Of a DNA stretch of 64,000 bases, positions 1 to 11,178 are shown piece after piece. Every line of letters begins with the position of its first letter. The stretch's first letter is position 1. The stretch is from JBBQVK01 sp038211735. Lineage in GTDB: Bacteria > Patescibacteriota > Gracilibacteria > Absconditabacterales > Absconditicoccaceae. The notes under the pieces are model-generated. The model saw nothing but the letters and a program-made list of their open reading frames with translations. It searched no databases and had not been told where the DNA came from. The stretch lies in NCBI GenBank assembly GCA_038211735.1, contig JBBQVK010000002.1:310001-374000 (forward strand), in the 5' to 3' direction. The translations under genes were made by a program, and so were the position numbers.

Positions 1-1
1 A

Positions 2-940
2 CTCCTTGCCTACGCAAAAGCTGATATTCCAGAATTTATAAATAGCGTAGAAAAATTACAAGGGACGGAGTTTAACGATCGATACACTCGCATGGAAACT
101 ATCAAGGCACAAGTCTATGGATTTGTTGATCCGCCATCGTACTATATCGATGGAATGATAGGGCTGGAGCTGTTTTCGCAAGGTCGATATAAGTTAGCAA
201 TACTTGCAGGTGATCGCGTCGTCAAACAAGATCCAAACTATGTACTTTGACATCAACTTATCGCCTATGGTAGTTTTTATCTTTCGGACCGGAGGAGATC
301 GTACGAAGAGTTGGAACGTTTGAAACAAAGCGATAATCAACATACTGACCTCTACTTATTTTTGGAATGAGTAACACTCTACGAGCTTGAAGATTATCCG
401 ACTGCACTCATTTCGTTACTCCAAGTGAAAGATGCTATCTATCGTACAGACACGTTGAGATATTTACTGTTGACCTATCAAAGGATAGGAGACATCAACA
501 AAGTAGGTGAAGTGATGAGATATCTTTTGCAACAACCAGATATTTGACCGTATGACTTCTTTACGGTTTTTGACCTGTTCTTCTTTGAACCAGTGAGACA
601 AGAGCAGGATGTAGTTTTGTTCGCAACCTTTTTCGATCTTGCTTCACAACGATTGAATACCTGCTACGAAAAGGGGAAAGACGACTATACCTATGTATGC
701 CTATATGGGAAAGCGGGGCTACTTCTTGCGAATGGAGAAGAAGCTAAAGCGCAAGCCTATCTTGAGCGCCTGGTCCGTTTGTATCCTAGTGCTGGGCTAT
801 TCGAAAAACTCTGAGATATAGCCTATCATCAAGGGAATAGCAAGCAAGCCAAAGAGTATTTTACTGAAGCTCTCGCATTGAGTGCACATTCTGTACAACA
901 AACCTCAGTCTTGGAAAAATTAAAAGCCATAAAAAAGTAA
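2..940 (+). CDS. TPR-repeat protein, 3' part
   Basis: Open from the window edge in the frame starting at base 2 and ending TAA at 938-940; the 5' end lies outside the window. Four TGA codons are read as Gly, for example in YVLGHQLIAYG. The product is Leu/Tyr/Ala-rich and helical, with recurring spacing typical of tetratricopeptide repeats: IGLELFSQGRYKLAI near residue 50, LFLEGVTLYELEDYPTALI near 120, a further unit near 230-260 and GNSKQAKEYFTEALALS at the C-terminus. TPR proteins are protein-protein interaction scaffolds; the partner cannot be read from the sequence. No catalytic motif is seen. A short membrane protein gene follows after about 110 bp. The TPR assignment is fairly sure, the biological role unknown. 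Confidence 0.75.
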
Positions 941-1051
941 TTAGTCAATAGTTTGTAAAGACCCGCTTTCGCTTGCATTGATATGCCAAATAGCTACAAC
1001 GAACTACCCAATAATTTTTCACACACACCTTTACTTTCGTAGTTCTATACA

Positions 1052-1336
1052 ATGCCTATTATGGAAACAATCCTTACCGTGTCTCACGACATTTTGATGA
1101 TTGCTGGGGCGCTTTGTGTGATTTTGTTGTTGTTTATACTATGTTATGTGCTGTCATTGGTTATGAAAGTAAAATCGTTCGTCAACCAGACCCAACGTAC
1201 CTACAACCAGATGACGATGTATGTGTTGGAACCATTTAAATTTCTAACACAGTGGCTTGTAAGTCATGTGGATGGAAGTGATGATGATGATGACGAAGAG
1301 ATGGAGGTAACCGTTTCCAAAAAGAAGAAAAAGTAA
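1052..1336 (+). CDS. Small single-span membrane protein, unknown
   Basis: 94 residues, TAA stop. One long hydrophobic segment covers roughly residues 10-40 (MIAGALCVILLLFILCYVL). It is followed by a polar amphipathic stretch and a charged tail with a run of Asp/Glu and then five Lys at the C-terminus. The opposite-charge tail suggests a cytoplasmic interaction surface. A second ATG three codons in is an alternative start; no Shine-Dalgarno motif helps choose. It lies 32 bp upstream of secD on the same strand, so co-transcription is likely and a role at the membrane or translocon is possible, but I do not recognise the family. Confidence 0.65.
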   Translation: MPIMETILTVSHDILMIAGALCVILLLFILCYVLSLVMKVKSFVNQTQRTYNQMTMYVLEPFKFLTQWLVSHVDGSDDDDDEEMEVTVSKKKKK

Positions 1337-1368
1337 TAATGTTTATTTTTGATATATAAGGTAACGAA

Positions 1369-3084
1369 ATGAAAAACGCAAAATGATTGCGATGGTATGG
1401 CGTTGTAGTCCTACTGAGTATGGTAGTGATTTTTTTTGTTGGAAGATCTCCAGTCGATCCTACTACAGGAAATTCGCATACTATCATTACTTCACGTGGA
1501 TTGAGCTTCTTCAAGGAAGGTATGGATGTTGCAGGTGGAGTAAGATTGACCTACAAGATCGATCTTAGCAAGTATGCAGAGGCGTATCCGAATATCCAAG
1601 AGTACAATTCAGTTACAAGAAATGCAAAAAATATTATCCTTCACAATATCGATAATAGAATTTCTACTCTTGGGGTAAGTGATTACAGTAGTTATATCCA
1701 ATCACTCAGTGATGGAGAGTATCTCGTCATTGAAATCGGAGGTGTAAGCGATTTGGACGAGGCGAAAGGCATTATCGGAAAGACGGTAGAGTTAGAATTC
1801 AAAACTCAGTTCAAAGGTGATGAAGCAGAAGCTCGTACAACAAGACAAGTAGTCGCTGAAGAGCTACTCAAAAAAGCAGTCGAAAATCCTATACTAATGG
1901 CATCAGCTGCGTATCCTAAGCAGAGCGATAATGTCTTCTATCAAGCATATACGCAAGTTCCCTTAGATCAACTTCCAGCTATCTATCAAGACAATCCAAA
2001 ACTTCTAAAAGATAGAGAACCAGGGTCTATCTATCCAACTTTGCTCGAAGGAAAATATCTAGAAATTCCTGCTGATCCTACAACTTTAGATACAGGTAGA
2101 GTATTGTCGGGATGGGTGGTTTCTAGATTTGTTTCTAGTACAGGAAGCAACTTGTCAGGCAGTGTAAGCGGACAGAACGAAGTTACTACGTTATATACGG
2201 TGGAAGATATTTTCATCAATTATATGCCAAGTCGGGTAACTGCAAAAGATCCTAAGACAAATGAAATCCTAAATGGAGCATTTTTCAAATATGCAAATGT
2301 AAGTCAATCACAAACAGGGCTCCCGGTAGTAGTCATCAATTTTGATGACAAGGGAAAGGAGATCTTTTGTAATCTTACTGAACAGATTGTGGGAGAACCG
2401 ATGGCCATCTTTGTGTGAGGGCAGTTAGTTACTTCTCCTGTAATCAGAGAGAAGATTTGCTGAGGAAGTGCGCAGATCGATGGAAATTTTGATAACGCGA
2501 GTGCAAAAAAACTAGTAGATGATCTCAACGAAGGAGCGCTTCCTGCGCCCCTATTGTTAGCTCATGAAGAAAAAATGTCTGCGACGTTGTGAGATAAAGC
2601 ATTACAAGGAGCAATGTTTTCTGGTATTATTGGTCTGTTGTTGATTTACATCTTCATGATAGTGTTATACGGATTCAAAAAAGGGACCATCGCACTTATG
2701 ACGCTCGTTGCGTTCGTGGTAGTCTTATTTGCCATAATTAAAATGTTCGGTACTGCATTGTCACTCAGTGGTATCTCAGCTATATTACTCAGTATTGGTA
2801 TGGGTGTAGATGCCAATGTACTACTCTACGAAAGACTCAATGAAGAACGCGCACTTGGTAAATCACGACACCATGCAATCGAAGATGGATATCATAGAAG
2901 TTGGGCAGCCATCAAAGATGGGAATATGTCATCGTTTATGATCGCGGTACTCTTGTTCTTTATGGGGACAAACGTATTCAAATGATTTGGAACGATGATG
3001 ATGGTAAATATTATCCTTACTTTGACGATCATTGTACCACTTACAAAATTATTGTTACATACTTTCTACAAAGATAAAGAATAG
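1369..3084 (+). CDS. secD: Protein translocase subunit SecD
   Basis: 571 residues if TGA is Gly (five in-frame TGA); TAG stop. SecD is a proton-motive-force-driven membrane subunit that assists Sec-dependent export. Visible features: an N-terminal membrane anchor (residues about 8-24), the EGMDVAGG version of the family motif GLDLxGG near residue 51, a large extracytoplasmic region with CGGSAQIDGNF near residue 365 (TGA at one Gly), then the C-terminal membrane domain with the signature SIGMGVDANVLLYERLNEE near 475-493. The start ATG at 1369 is preceded by a weak AAGG. A start further downstream would remove the first residues of the anchor. No secF follows in the window; the next gene is another membrane protein. 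Family assignment is secure. Confidence 0.95.
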
Positions 3085-3119
3085 TCACTTATCATTTATA
3101 TCTTTCTTCATCTTCCACC

Positions 3120-6100
3120 ATGCTAAAAAAACTCTTTTTGATAATTAGTCTGCTTTTATTGGTGCGATTATGATGGCATTTTCTTGGTGAATATAACCTC
3201 CAGCATACCTATTATGCGGACATGTTGAAAAACCGACAAAACTGGAAGATTGTCTTGGTCGGGTTAATCTTTGCGTTAATTCCTGCTTGTTACTTGCTCT
3301 TTTCAAAAACTAAGCAACGATGGGGAGTGGTAATAAGTTTATTTGTGGGGTTAGCATTGTTCAATATTTCGTATGTCGCTATCAAGGCGGATCTTTTTGG
3401 TGGAAGTATTAAATTAGTTATTAACGTTGCGATACTTCTCGGATTAGCATTATACATGCTTGTCGCTCTCTTGACTATTGGTACGTATATAAAAGAACGT
3501 TTGCTCAAACTTCATACTGAGAAGATTTTCGACGTGATATTGAATCTAGGAATTGGTCTCTCAGCATTCCTACTTGTGAGTTTTTTCTTAATTCTCACAG
3601 ACCTTTTCTTCCCAATTGTAAACTGGTTATTATTTGCAGGAGCTGGACTATTGATGTGGTTCTCTAAAGAGAAACTTCTATCTATTTGGAAGATTGTGTG
3701 TGATACTGTAGAGCCAGTCGCTCCCAAAAAAGTACATCCTATCTGGTATGTAGTAGTAAGTTTGCCTTTGTTAGCATATGGTATACTTTCTTTTGTTAAT
3801 GCTGACGCTACTTTGTGGTCATGGATACTATTGCTTATAAGTGGAGGACTGATATTTGGATATATCTCTTCTGCTATGAGCAAAGATAACTGGGGGATAG
3901 AGGAAATCTTTAGCGTACAGGGAGCGATACGTGTATTTACATTCTTGCTTGTCCTTCTTTCGTTGTGGTATATATTCAATGGATTTGCTTTAGCATTCAT
4001 TCCTTACCCAACTGCTTGGGACGCGAACCACTTATACATGTTCTATCCAAAAATGTGGGCATTAAATAATTGATTCTACCGAGACACGATTGGAATGGCT
4101 GGTTCAGCACAGCTCCGATATGGATTTATTTCATATTGGTTTAGTTTATTTGCGCCATTCAATAACTTCCTTTGACTTTCGTCTGACACTATTGCGATTG
4201 AGATGAACTTCTGGAGTGGATTCTTAGTTCTTATTTTCGGGCTAGGGTTGGTTGCTGAAGTAATTGCATACCTTCAAGGAGAAGAAAGAACACACCCAAA
4301 ACAAATACATGGTTTTATTTTTTTGATTGGTTGGTTCTTATTGTTACAATGGTTGATGAGTGGAATGGGTGCGTTCTTGGTATTTATCGACAACAAAACA
4401 GACTTAGGGGTATTAGCATTGATTATATTGGCAATATATAGTGGATTTGTCTTTTTGCGTCAAGCACACCATGAAGATGAGATGATTCTCCCGACACACC
4501 ACCACCATCGTACGGCAAGATATCTCATATGACTTTCTGGATTTTTCTATGCGATTGCTGCGTTAGCTAAACCTACTGCATTGTTCGATGTGGTAAACTT
4601 TGGGTTATTTGCCCGATGGACTTGGTTTGGACGACTCGGAGTGATTTGAGGATCGTTATTAATTGTTGGAGCGTTAGCTGCGATGAAGTTTGCTGGCATC
4701 AAAAATTACTTACCTGCAAGCGTTGGAGCATGGCTCATACCGATAGGAACCGCTGGAGTAGCTGCAGACGTAGTACGTGGATTTATAAAAAAATCAAAAA
4801 TATTCGCTCATTATATGCTTATATGGGCGTGAGTATTCCTTATTACATTTGTGATTGTGAAACTACCACAACGTATCGCAGATCATTTTGCGTTTGATCG
4901 CGATCCATCGGCAACAGAATTTATAAAGAACTTCTTCTTGGGTAAAAATAATGATGAATCACGTATTGTAGCAAATGATAAAAGTGGACTTTCAATGGGT
5001 CGCCAGTTCGAGCTACTAGCTCAAGCAACAGGCATATGAGTTGGAGACGTAGCCGATACTTCATGAACAGCTGTAAATACAATCATATCATGACCAAGGA
5101 TGTGTAATCTTAGTAGCCAATGACTTTCAACTCCAGAACAACTATATGAGAAAACAAAGAAGTTTGCAGATATTGGGAATAGCGAAGATGTAGGGAGATA
5201 TACTTGATATGGATGGAAAGGAAATGCGAGCGACGTTAGAAGAAATATCTACCCGTTTCTAAATCCACGATGGGCATTTATGCGAGGACCTGGATGTCAT
5301 GGGTTTAACCCTTTCGGACTACCAACACATGATGCTAAACTTTTATGTGAAACTGAAGCGCAGCGGAAGAGTCTTGATGTTGAACAGATGACCACGATCT
5401 ACGATCAGTTAAAACCAACTGGAGAAGCAGCAACAATGCTAGAAGGACTAATCACTCTAATTGCATCAGATACAAGATCAGTTCAAGAAAAAGCAAATAG
5501 TTATGAACCACAATTCCAAGCTCTTGATAGTTACATGCAAGATAATAGTGTAAGAGTAATAATAAATACAGAATGAGAAAAGGAGGTATACTTTCCATAT
5601 AAATTCCTTAACCCATTTAATATTTCATTCAACCGATCTCTCCAGAACTTAAGCAGTTACTATACAGATATTGGACTAGTATGGATTATACTCTATATCT
5701 TTACCATTGTGGGGTTGATCTATGGGTTGATTAGTCGTAAACAACCATTGGTAGGAATTAGTATTGTTACCCAATTTGGATGGGTAATGCGATGGTTTGT
5801 AGGGGGAGGAATTTTATGGTATGCAATTGGTATTATAGCGTGGACAATTCTTTCATTCTTGTTCTATATTTATTACCTTCTAGATGATGATGATACGCAG
5901 GCAACAACAATACTTAGCTATCTGTTTATCTTCGCTTTTATAGCCTTTGGAGGGATCCAAATGGTACTCAATCTTGTAAGAATTTCTTCACAAGGAGGAG
6001 GAGGAGCGTTTATCTGGTATAAAACAAATTACTGAGTTCAACAAAACTTAACAGACTCATTACAATCTGCAAATGCTCCTGCAGGATGATTTGTAAGTGA

Positions 6101-6926
6101 TGATGTGTTTAATTTACAATTTCCTCATTATAGAGATCTGTTGGATATAGCAAATGAAAGAAAAGAAGGTGACGGAGTATTCGTTGCGGGAACGTATGCA
6201 AGATACTTTATTAAAGATCAAAGCTATGTAAGAGATGATGATTTCTTATCATGGTTGTGGGAGATGTCTTCTGACAATGACACTTGTAATACCTACTTAA
6301 GATTGCAAGATAGTCATGTTAAATATCTTGTTATCGATCCGAATATCGGGACTGTTGTACAGGGAGCGGGGAATCAGTCGTTATTTGATAGGTTCTTCTG
6401 AAGAATAAATTCAGTCACCAATGCGATAGATGCACATGGGGCGATGACGATGCTTGCATCGTTGTTCCAAGATGGGTATTTGCGTTATATCTCTTCAAAT
6501 AATTTGGGAGCAAAATATGCGTATACGATGCCAAATAGTGTCTTCGGTGGACTACAAGGAGATCAACTAACCTTGTTTAGAGCGAGAATGTCGGTCGCGA
6601 GATATTTCTGAAATTCTATGGTTGCGCCTATCGTAGAGATAGCTATGCAAAGAGTTAAAGATGGTACGTTCGTTACTGACTTAGCAGACATGATGGGGCT
6701 ACAGATAGATGATGCGAAGCTCATGAATATTATTCTCAAATGACAACCTACCGTAGCAGATATCGGTACCTTAACACAAGACGAAAGAAAGGCACTCCAA
6801 CAGTTTATATCTATACGCCAAGAGGCTGCAGCAGGTGATGATGCATTGAGGCAGCAGATAACCACCATTGTTAGTAATAATATTGTAGGAGGGAACCAAC
6901 TGATTGTACTAGAACTTGTAGATTAA
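3120..6926 (+). CDS. Very large polytopic membrane protein, possibly GT-C-like
   Basis: 1268 residues once about 20 TGA codons are read as Gly; ATG at 3120, TAA at 6924. The first ~590 residues contain a dozen or more hydrophobic segments. A soluble, Cys-containing region follows (about 600-840, including GPGCHGFNPFGLP). Further membrane segments lie at about 850-970, then a soluble C-terminal ~290 residues. After the first membrane segments comes AWDANHLYMFYPKMWALNN near residue 297. An Asp-containing extracytoplasmic loop of this kind is reminiscent of GT-C glycosyltransferases, but the similarity is weak and the assignment is inference. In standard code the gene looks like a string of fragments. 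It sits 35 bp after secD and 61 bp before rpoD. CGA codons inside its hydrophobic segments suit Trp better than Arg. Confidence 0.8.
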
Positions 6927-6945
6927 AAATACGTAAAAAATAGAC

Positions 6946-6974
6946 TTTACTTTATTTTTGAATCGTGGTATGGT
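6946..6974 (+). promoter_or_regulatory. Predicted sigma-70 promoter of rpoD
   Basis: TTTACT at 6946-6951, a 17-nt spacer, then TATGGT at 6969-6974 with an extended -10 TG one base upstream. A start site near 6981 would leave a leader of only about seven nucleotides before the ATG at 6988. Prediction from consensus only. Confidence 0.45.
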
Positions 6975-6987
6975 AAGAGGGTGAACA

Positions 6988-8280
6988 ATGACAACAGATA
7001 CCACAGGCGCAACGGTAAGATCCGCACTGCGAGAAAAGCTAGCGGACGATATTGCCGACCTTACGCCTGGCCTACAAAAGCTCTTAAAATCTGGATTAGA
7101 AAAACAACACATCACGGAAGACGAGATTCTTTCAGAGATTAACGATATCGAAAAGCAGGTAGAGTTCTTGGAAAGATTTTATGAGTTGGCCGATAAGTTA
7201 AGTATTAGAATTGAAACGATCGAAGATCTTTTGGTAAAAGAAGTTAGAAGTGGCCAACAAGAAAGTAAACTGGGGAAGATTACCTTATATGATCAGACGC
7301 ATACGATCAATGACAAACAGTACAACGACTTCATCAAGTTGTACTTCAATGAAATCTCTAAGATTCCATTGTTGACTGCCGATGAAGAGAAAGAGTTAGC
7401 GTATGCAATCAGATATGGAGAAAATGAAGATCGAGCAAGGAAGAAACTTATTTCTTCGAATTTGAGATTGGTAATTAGTATTGCAAAGAAATTTTTGTGA
7501 TCAAGATTATCATTCTTGGATCTGATCCAAGAAGGAAATACGTGACTTATCAAAGCAATTGAAAAATTTGATCCAGATAAAGATTTCAAATTCTCGACAT
7601 ATGCGACATGGTGGATCAAACAGTCGATCACCAAATCTATCGCAGATATGACCAAGAACGTAAGAATCCCTGTGCATTTGATCGATGAAATAAATGCGTA
7701 TAACAAGGCTTCACAAGTCCTATTCCAGAAACTTGGAAGGGAGCCAACGTCAAAAGAAGTGGCTGCGGAGCTAGGATTTCCTATCAAAAAAATTAAAAAA
7801 CTTGAAGAGGTTATCTTTGGTAACGTGTCGCTTGACGCTGAAGTGGGTGATGATGGTAAAGATAGTCTAGGAGACCTGTTGGCTGATGAAGCAACTCTAA
7901 GACCAGATCAACATGTGGAAAAAGAGACACTCAAAGATAATTTGGAGTATATCTTGGCGATGTTAGATGAAAGAGAAGCAAAGATTATCAAAATGAGATA
8001 TGGGATTGATGGACCGAAATACACGTTGGAACAAGTGGGAGCAGAGTTTAATGTTACACGTGAACGCGTAAGACAGATTGAACAAAAAGTACTTCAGAAG
8101 TTGAAAGAACACGAAGGATTACAAAAGCTGTTAGGACTTGAAGATGAGTTTGAAAGATATCAAGCATTTGGTGATAAAAGGAGAAAGAAGAAATGAAAGC
8201 CAAGACCATTGGCTGTCGATGAAGATGAAGAGACCGTGATTGTGGATGATGACGACGATGATGATATGCTAGATATGTAA
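6988..8280 (+). CDS. rpoD: RNA polymerase primary sigma factor RpoD
   Basis: 430 residues; three in-frame TGA, TAA stop at 8278. Sigma-70 directs core RNA polymerase to promoters. Region 1.2 is seen at about residue 115 (YFNEISKIPLLTADEEKEL), followed by NLRLVISIAKKFLG, where the final Gly is TGA at 7498-7500. The region 2 core SFLDLIQEGNTGLIKAIEKF (TGA at the second Gly) and FSTYATWWIKQSI follow, then region 3, and region 4 with the helix-turn-helix TLEQVGAEFNVTRERVRQIE near residue 350. A run of Asp ends the protein. These TGA positions are invariant glycines in sigma-70, so they are strong evidence for recoding. An in-frame ATG at 6970 is an alternative start; 6988 was chosen because AGAGGG precedes it. 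Confidence 0.97.
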
Positions 8281-8313
8281 TATTATAGATGCGATGAATG
8301 CTGTAAGTCGATC

Positions 8314-8378
8314 GAGTGCCGAAGCGTCGCTGGTCCTCGCTACGCTGCGGATCGCTCCTTATTCGGCCCCCTTCACTC
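8314..8378 (+). other. GC-rich inverted repeat downstream of rpoD
   Basis: GAGTG at 8314-8318 can pair with CACTC at 8374-8378, and GCCGAA at 8318-8323 with TTCGGC at 8362-8367. The interior is itself rich in short GC palindromes. Local GC is clearly above that of the neighbours. No T-run follows, so it is not a classical terminator. It may be a processing or termination structure after rpoD, or the first part of a longer structured RNA that includes the next feature. Confidence 0.4.
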
Positions 8379-8393
8379 CTTAATAACACTCGA

Positions 8394-8497
8394 GGCTTAA
8401 GAAGGAAGGAGGGTGGGTGAGAAAGAACCGTTGCACCTTCCTGTGTGCACAGGTTCGTCTCAACCGTCCGACTGAGTGAAAACTAGCCTCATAAGCC
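8394..8497 (+). ncRNA. Candidate structured RNA upstream of proS
   Basis: A nested fold is readable. GGCTTA (8394-8399) pairs with TAAGCC (8492-8497). The 12-nt arm 8411-8422 pairs with 8458-8469 at 11 of 12 positions including two G-U pairs. GAACC (8425-8429) pairs with GGTTC (8452-8456), and TGCAC (8432-8436) with GTGCA (8445-8449) around an eight-base loop. The element lies between rpoD and proS with no open frame of merit. It could be an independent small RNA or a cis-acting leader of proS. It lacks the conserved sequence blocks of SRP RNA, RNase P RNA, tmRNA or a T-box, so I leave it unclassified. Confidence 0.5.
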
Positions 8498-8528
8498 GAC
8501 TTTCTTTATATCGTAAGCAAACGAACAT

Positions 8529-10034
8529 ATGGCAAAAGGCTTGCCAACCAGAACTAAAAACTACTCAGAGCGATACAATCAGCTCGTAGAAAATGCTGGA
8601 CTTGCAGAAAAATCTGATGTGAGATGATGCATGGTGATTAAGCCGTATGGTTTTGCTCTACGAGAAAAAATTCAAGCAGTCTTGGATAAGATGTTCAAAA
8701 ATACCGGGCACGTAAACGCCTATTTTCCGTTATTTATTCCAAAATCATATCTCAGTAAAGAGGCAGAACATGTGGAATGATTTGCAAAAGAGTGTGCGGT
8801 AGTTACGCATCATAGGCTAAGAGCAGCTCCTGGTGGAGGGTTGGAAGTTGATCCTGATGCAAAATTAGAAGAGGAGTTAGTCGTACGTCCTACCTCAGAG
8901 ACCATTATTTGGAGAACCTACAAAAATTGGATTACCTCCCATCGTGATCTTCCGTTATTGATCAATCAACGAGCAAACGTCGTTAGACGAGAGATGAGGA
9001 CGAGGATATTTTTACGTACTACTGAGTTTTTGTGGCAAGAAGGGCATACGGCTCATGCAACTGCTGAAGAAGCTATTACAGAAGCCAATCAAATGCTTGA
9101 TGTCTACCAAGATTTGCTCACAAATTTTCTCGCAATTAGCGCTACTGGAGGGACAAAATCTGCTAGCGAAAGATTCGCTGGAGCGGTCGATACATTGACG
9201 TTAGAAGCGATGATGCAGGATGGGAAAGCGTTACAGTCATGTACCTCGCACTTTTTAGGGCAAAATTTTGCTAAAGCATTTGAAGTTACATTTGTAAATA
9301 AAAACAATGAATCTGAATTTGTACGAGCAACCTCATGGGGATTAAGTACGCGTATTTTGTGAGCGTTGATTATGGCTCATAGCGATGATCAGTGATTGAT
9401 CCTTCCTCCTGCGATTGCAACGTATCATGTAGTCTTTGTTCCAATTGCAAAAACTCCTGAAGAGATGGTGCTTATAGAAAACTATATTGGGACAATCATT
9501 GCTGGATTAGATACTATGACGTTTGATATTGCAGGGAAGTATGTCAAACGATCTGATCCAATTAGATATCATATCGATACGGACGATCAGAAATCTCCTG
9601 GATGGAAGTTCTCAGAGCGGGAACTAAAAGGCGTACCGCTTAGAATAGCAATAGGAATGAGAGATATCGAGGCATGACATGTCGAGTTAGCAAGACGCGA
9701 TACAGGAGAGAAGATGATAGTAAAACATGCTGATGTTGTTGCTACTATTCATTCCACACTCCACCAGATCCAAAAAGATATGTATACGAAACATAGTGCG
9801 TTTTCTCAAGCACATACTACCACAGCAGCAACACGAGATGAGTTCATTCAAAAAATTGAAGATGGGTTCGTGCTTGCCCATCGAGATGGAACTGCTGAGA
9901 CTGAAGAAAAAATCAAAGAAGCAACCAAAGCAACGATACGTTGTATTCCGTTTGACCAATCAGAAGAAAAAGGTGTCTGCGTCTTTAGCGGGCAACCTAG
10001 TATGAAAAAAGTTTTATTTGCAAGAGCGTATTAA
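8529..10034 (+). CDS. proS: Prolyl-tRNA synthetase, archaeal/eukaryotic-like short form
   Basis: 501 residues, TAA stop. The enzyme charges tRNA-Pro with proline (class II). Motifs: RPTSETIIW near residue 120, LWQEGHTAHATAEEA near 170, CTSHFLGQNFAKAFEV near 235 and WGLSTR followed by TGA-encoded Gly near 270-278. The length and these blocks match the short, YbaK-less archaeal-type ProRS. The conserved block around residues 147-156 normally reads NQW..NVVRWE. Here both Trp positions are CGA (8970-8972 and 8988-8990), whereas nearby true Arg residues are AGA or AGG. This supports CGA=Trp. A structured RNA element precedes the gene. A 98-codon gene follows after one base. Confidence 0.95.
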
Positions 10035-10035
10035 G

Positions 10036-10332
10036 ATGACACTAACCGTTTGAATAGAACAACAGAAAATGAAAAATGAAGAGTTTGATGGTCTTTTGCA
10101 AGAAATAGCTCTAACTAGCAAGGATTATAATGCACTTACTGAATCTATTCTTAGAAAAATAGAAACTCTATCGATGGAAACGAGTAAAAATATTTTTGAT
10201 CTTTTGGAAGGAGGGTATTACACATGAGAAAATCACAAAAGATATAATTTTCCCCCTACTGTTTTGGAACGTCACGTCCGTGCAGCATTATACTTTATAG
10301 TGTCTTCTAAAATCGGGCAGAATAACTTTTAA
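10036..10332 (+). CDS. Small hypothetical protein
   Basis: 98 residues, visible only with TGA read as Gly (VGIEQQ near the start, YTGENH in the middle); TAA stop. The ATG begins one base after the proS stop, so translation is probably coupled. The sequence is polar and helical with no signal peptide, membrane segment or metal-binding motif, and I do not recognise the family. The C-terminal part (TVLERHVRAALYFIVSS) could form an amphipathic helix. Tight packing between proS and the next gene supports it being real. Confidence 0.55.
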
Positions 10333-10345
10333 GTAGTATTAACCT

Positions 10346-10729
10346 ATGATCAAAACCCTTGCTGCTTATCTTACACTCAATGAGATCGAACCACAAAACC
10401 TTTTTCTAGACGCAGGCGAAGTAATTTTGAGTAATCCTACAAAAAAGTTAGTAAACCTAGCAAGAAAGGGGTTTGTGCTAGTGTGATTTCAAGAGTTTGT
10501 AGCTGGGAAGATCGCATTGGAAGAGTATATGTTGATGGGAGATGTAGGAAGTACCAAGCAGATCTATCCTACCTTACTAGTCGATGATATTGAAGTCTAT
10601 CTTGCGACATTGTTGGAGATAGATGGTGTTGTTTTTACAAATGAGTTACTTATCGTGGATCAAAAGACACATACAAATATTGAAAAGAAACTTAGAGAAA
10701 GAAATGCCGTTTTATTAAATGTCTTTTAG
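10346..10729 (+). CDS. Hypothetical protein
   Basis: 127 residues; one internal TGA read as Gly (FVLVGFQEFVAGK), TAG stop. Cytoplasmic, mixed alpha/beta in appearance, with the hydrophobic strand-like segments FVLVGFQEFV and IDGVVFTNELLIVDQ. No catalytic motif is recognised. It sits 13 bp after the previous small gene and one base before the DNPH1-like gene, so it belongs to the proS-hisS transcription unit. Confidence 0.6.
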
Positions 10730-10730
10730 T

Positions 10731-11156
10731 ATGGAAGAAGTGTATTTTGCATGAGCTATTAGAGGAGGAACTGATGATATGGCTATTTATTCATCATTAA
10801 TTAATCACATAAAGAAGTATGCTAAAGTACTAACTGAACATATTTGAGATGATGTATTATTAAAACAACAACGAGCAAGACTTACTAAAGATGAAGATAT
10901 TTACAAAGAGGATATAAAACTTATTGATCAAGCAGATATTATAATTGCCGAAGTTACGCAAGTGTCTCTTGGTGTAGGTTACGAATTGGGATATGCTGAG
11001 AGTAAATGAAAGAAGGTACATTGTTTTTTTAATACTAATACAGAGAGAAAACTTTCCGCAATGATTCGTTGAAATGCTTATTTCACTGTGCATGACTATA
11101 AAACTCTAGAAGAAGCTTATTTGCGTTTAGATACTATTCTAAGAATAGAAAAATAA
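10731..11156 (+). CDS. DNPH1/RCL-like 2'-deoxynucleoside 5'-monophosphate N-hydrolase
   Basis: 141 residues with four TGA-encoded Gly; TAA stop. The family hydrolyses the N-glycosidic bond of (deoxy)nucleoside monophosphates to release the base, and belongs to the nucleoside 2-deoxyribosyltransferase superfamily. The N-terminal nucleotide loop YFAGAIRGGTDD (first Gly TGA), the LTEH segment and the active-site block EVTQVSLGVGYELGYA with its catalytic Glu all match animal DNPH1 and bacterial homologues. MIRGNAYF near the C-terminus (Gly TGA) matches the conserved MIRG. Length fits the family. In an organism with reduced metabolism it probably sanitises or salvages nucleotides. It follows the upstream gene by one base. 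Confidence 0.88.
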
Positions 11157-11178
11157 TACATTTATATTCTTTCAAACG

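Noticed and set aside
1369..3120. A secF gene or SecD-SecF fusion
   Set aside because: The SecD frame ends after its own membrane domain, and the next gene has no SecF signature.
8394..8497. Assignment of the fold as SRP RNA, RNase P RNA or T-box
   Set aside because: The diagnostic sequence blocks of each are absent; only the secondary structure is supported.
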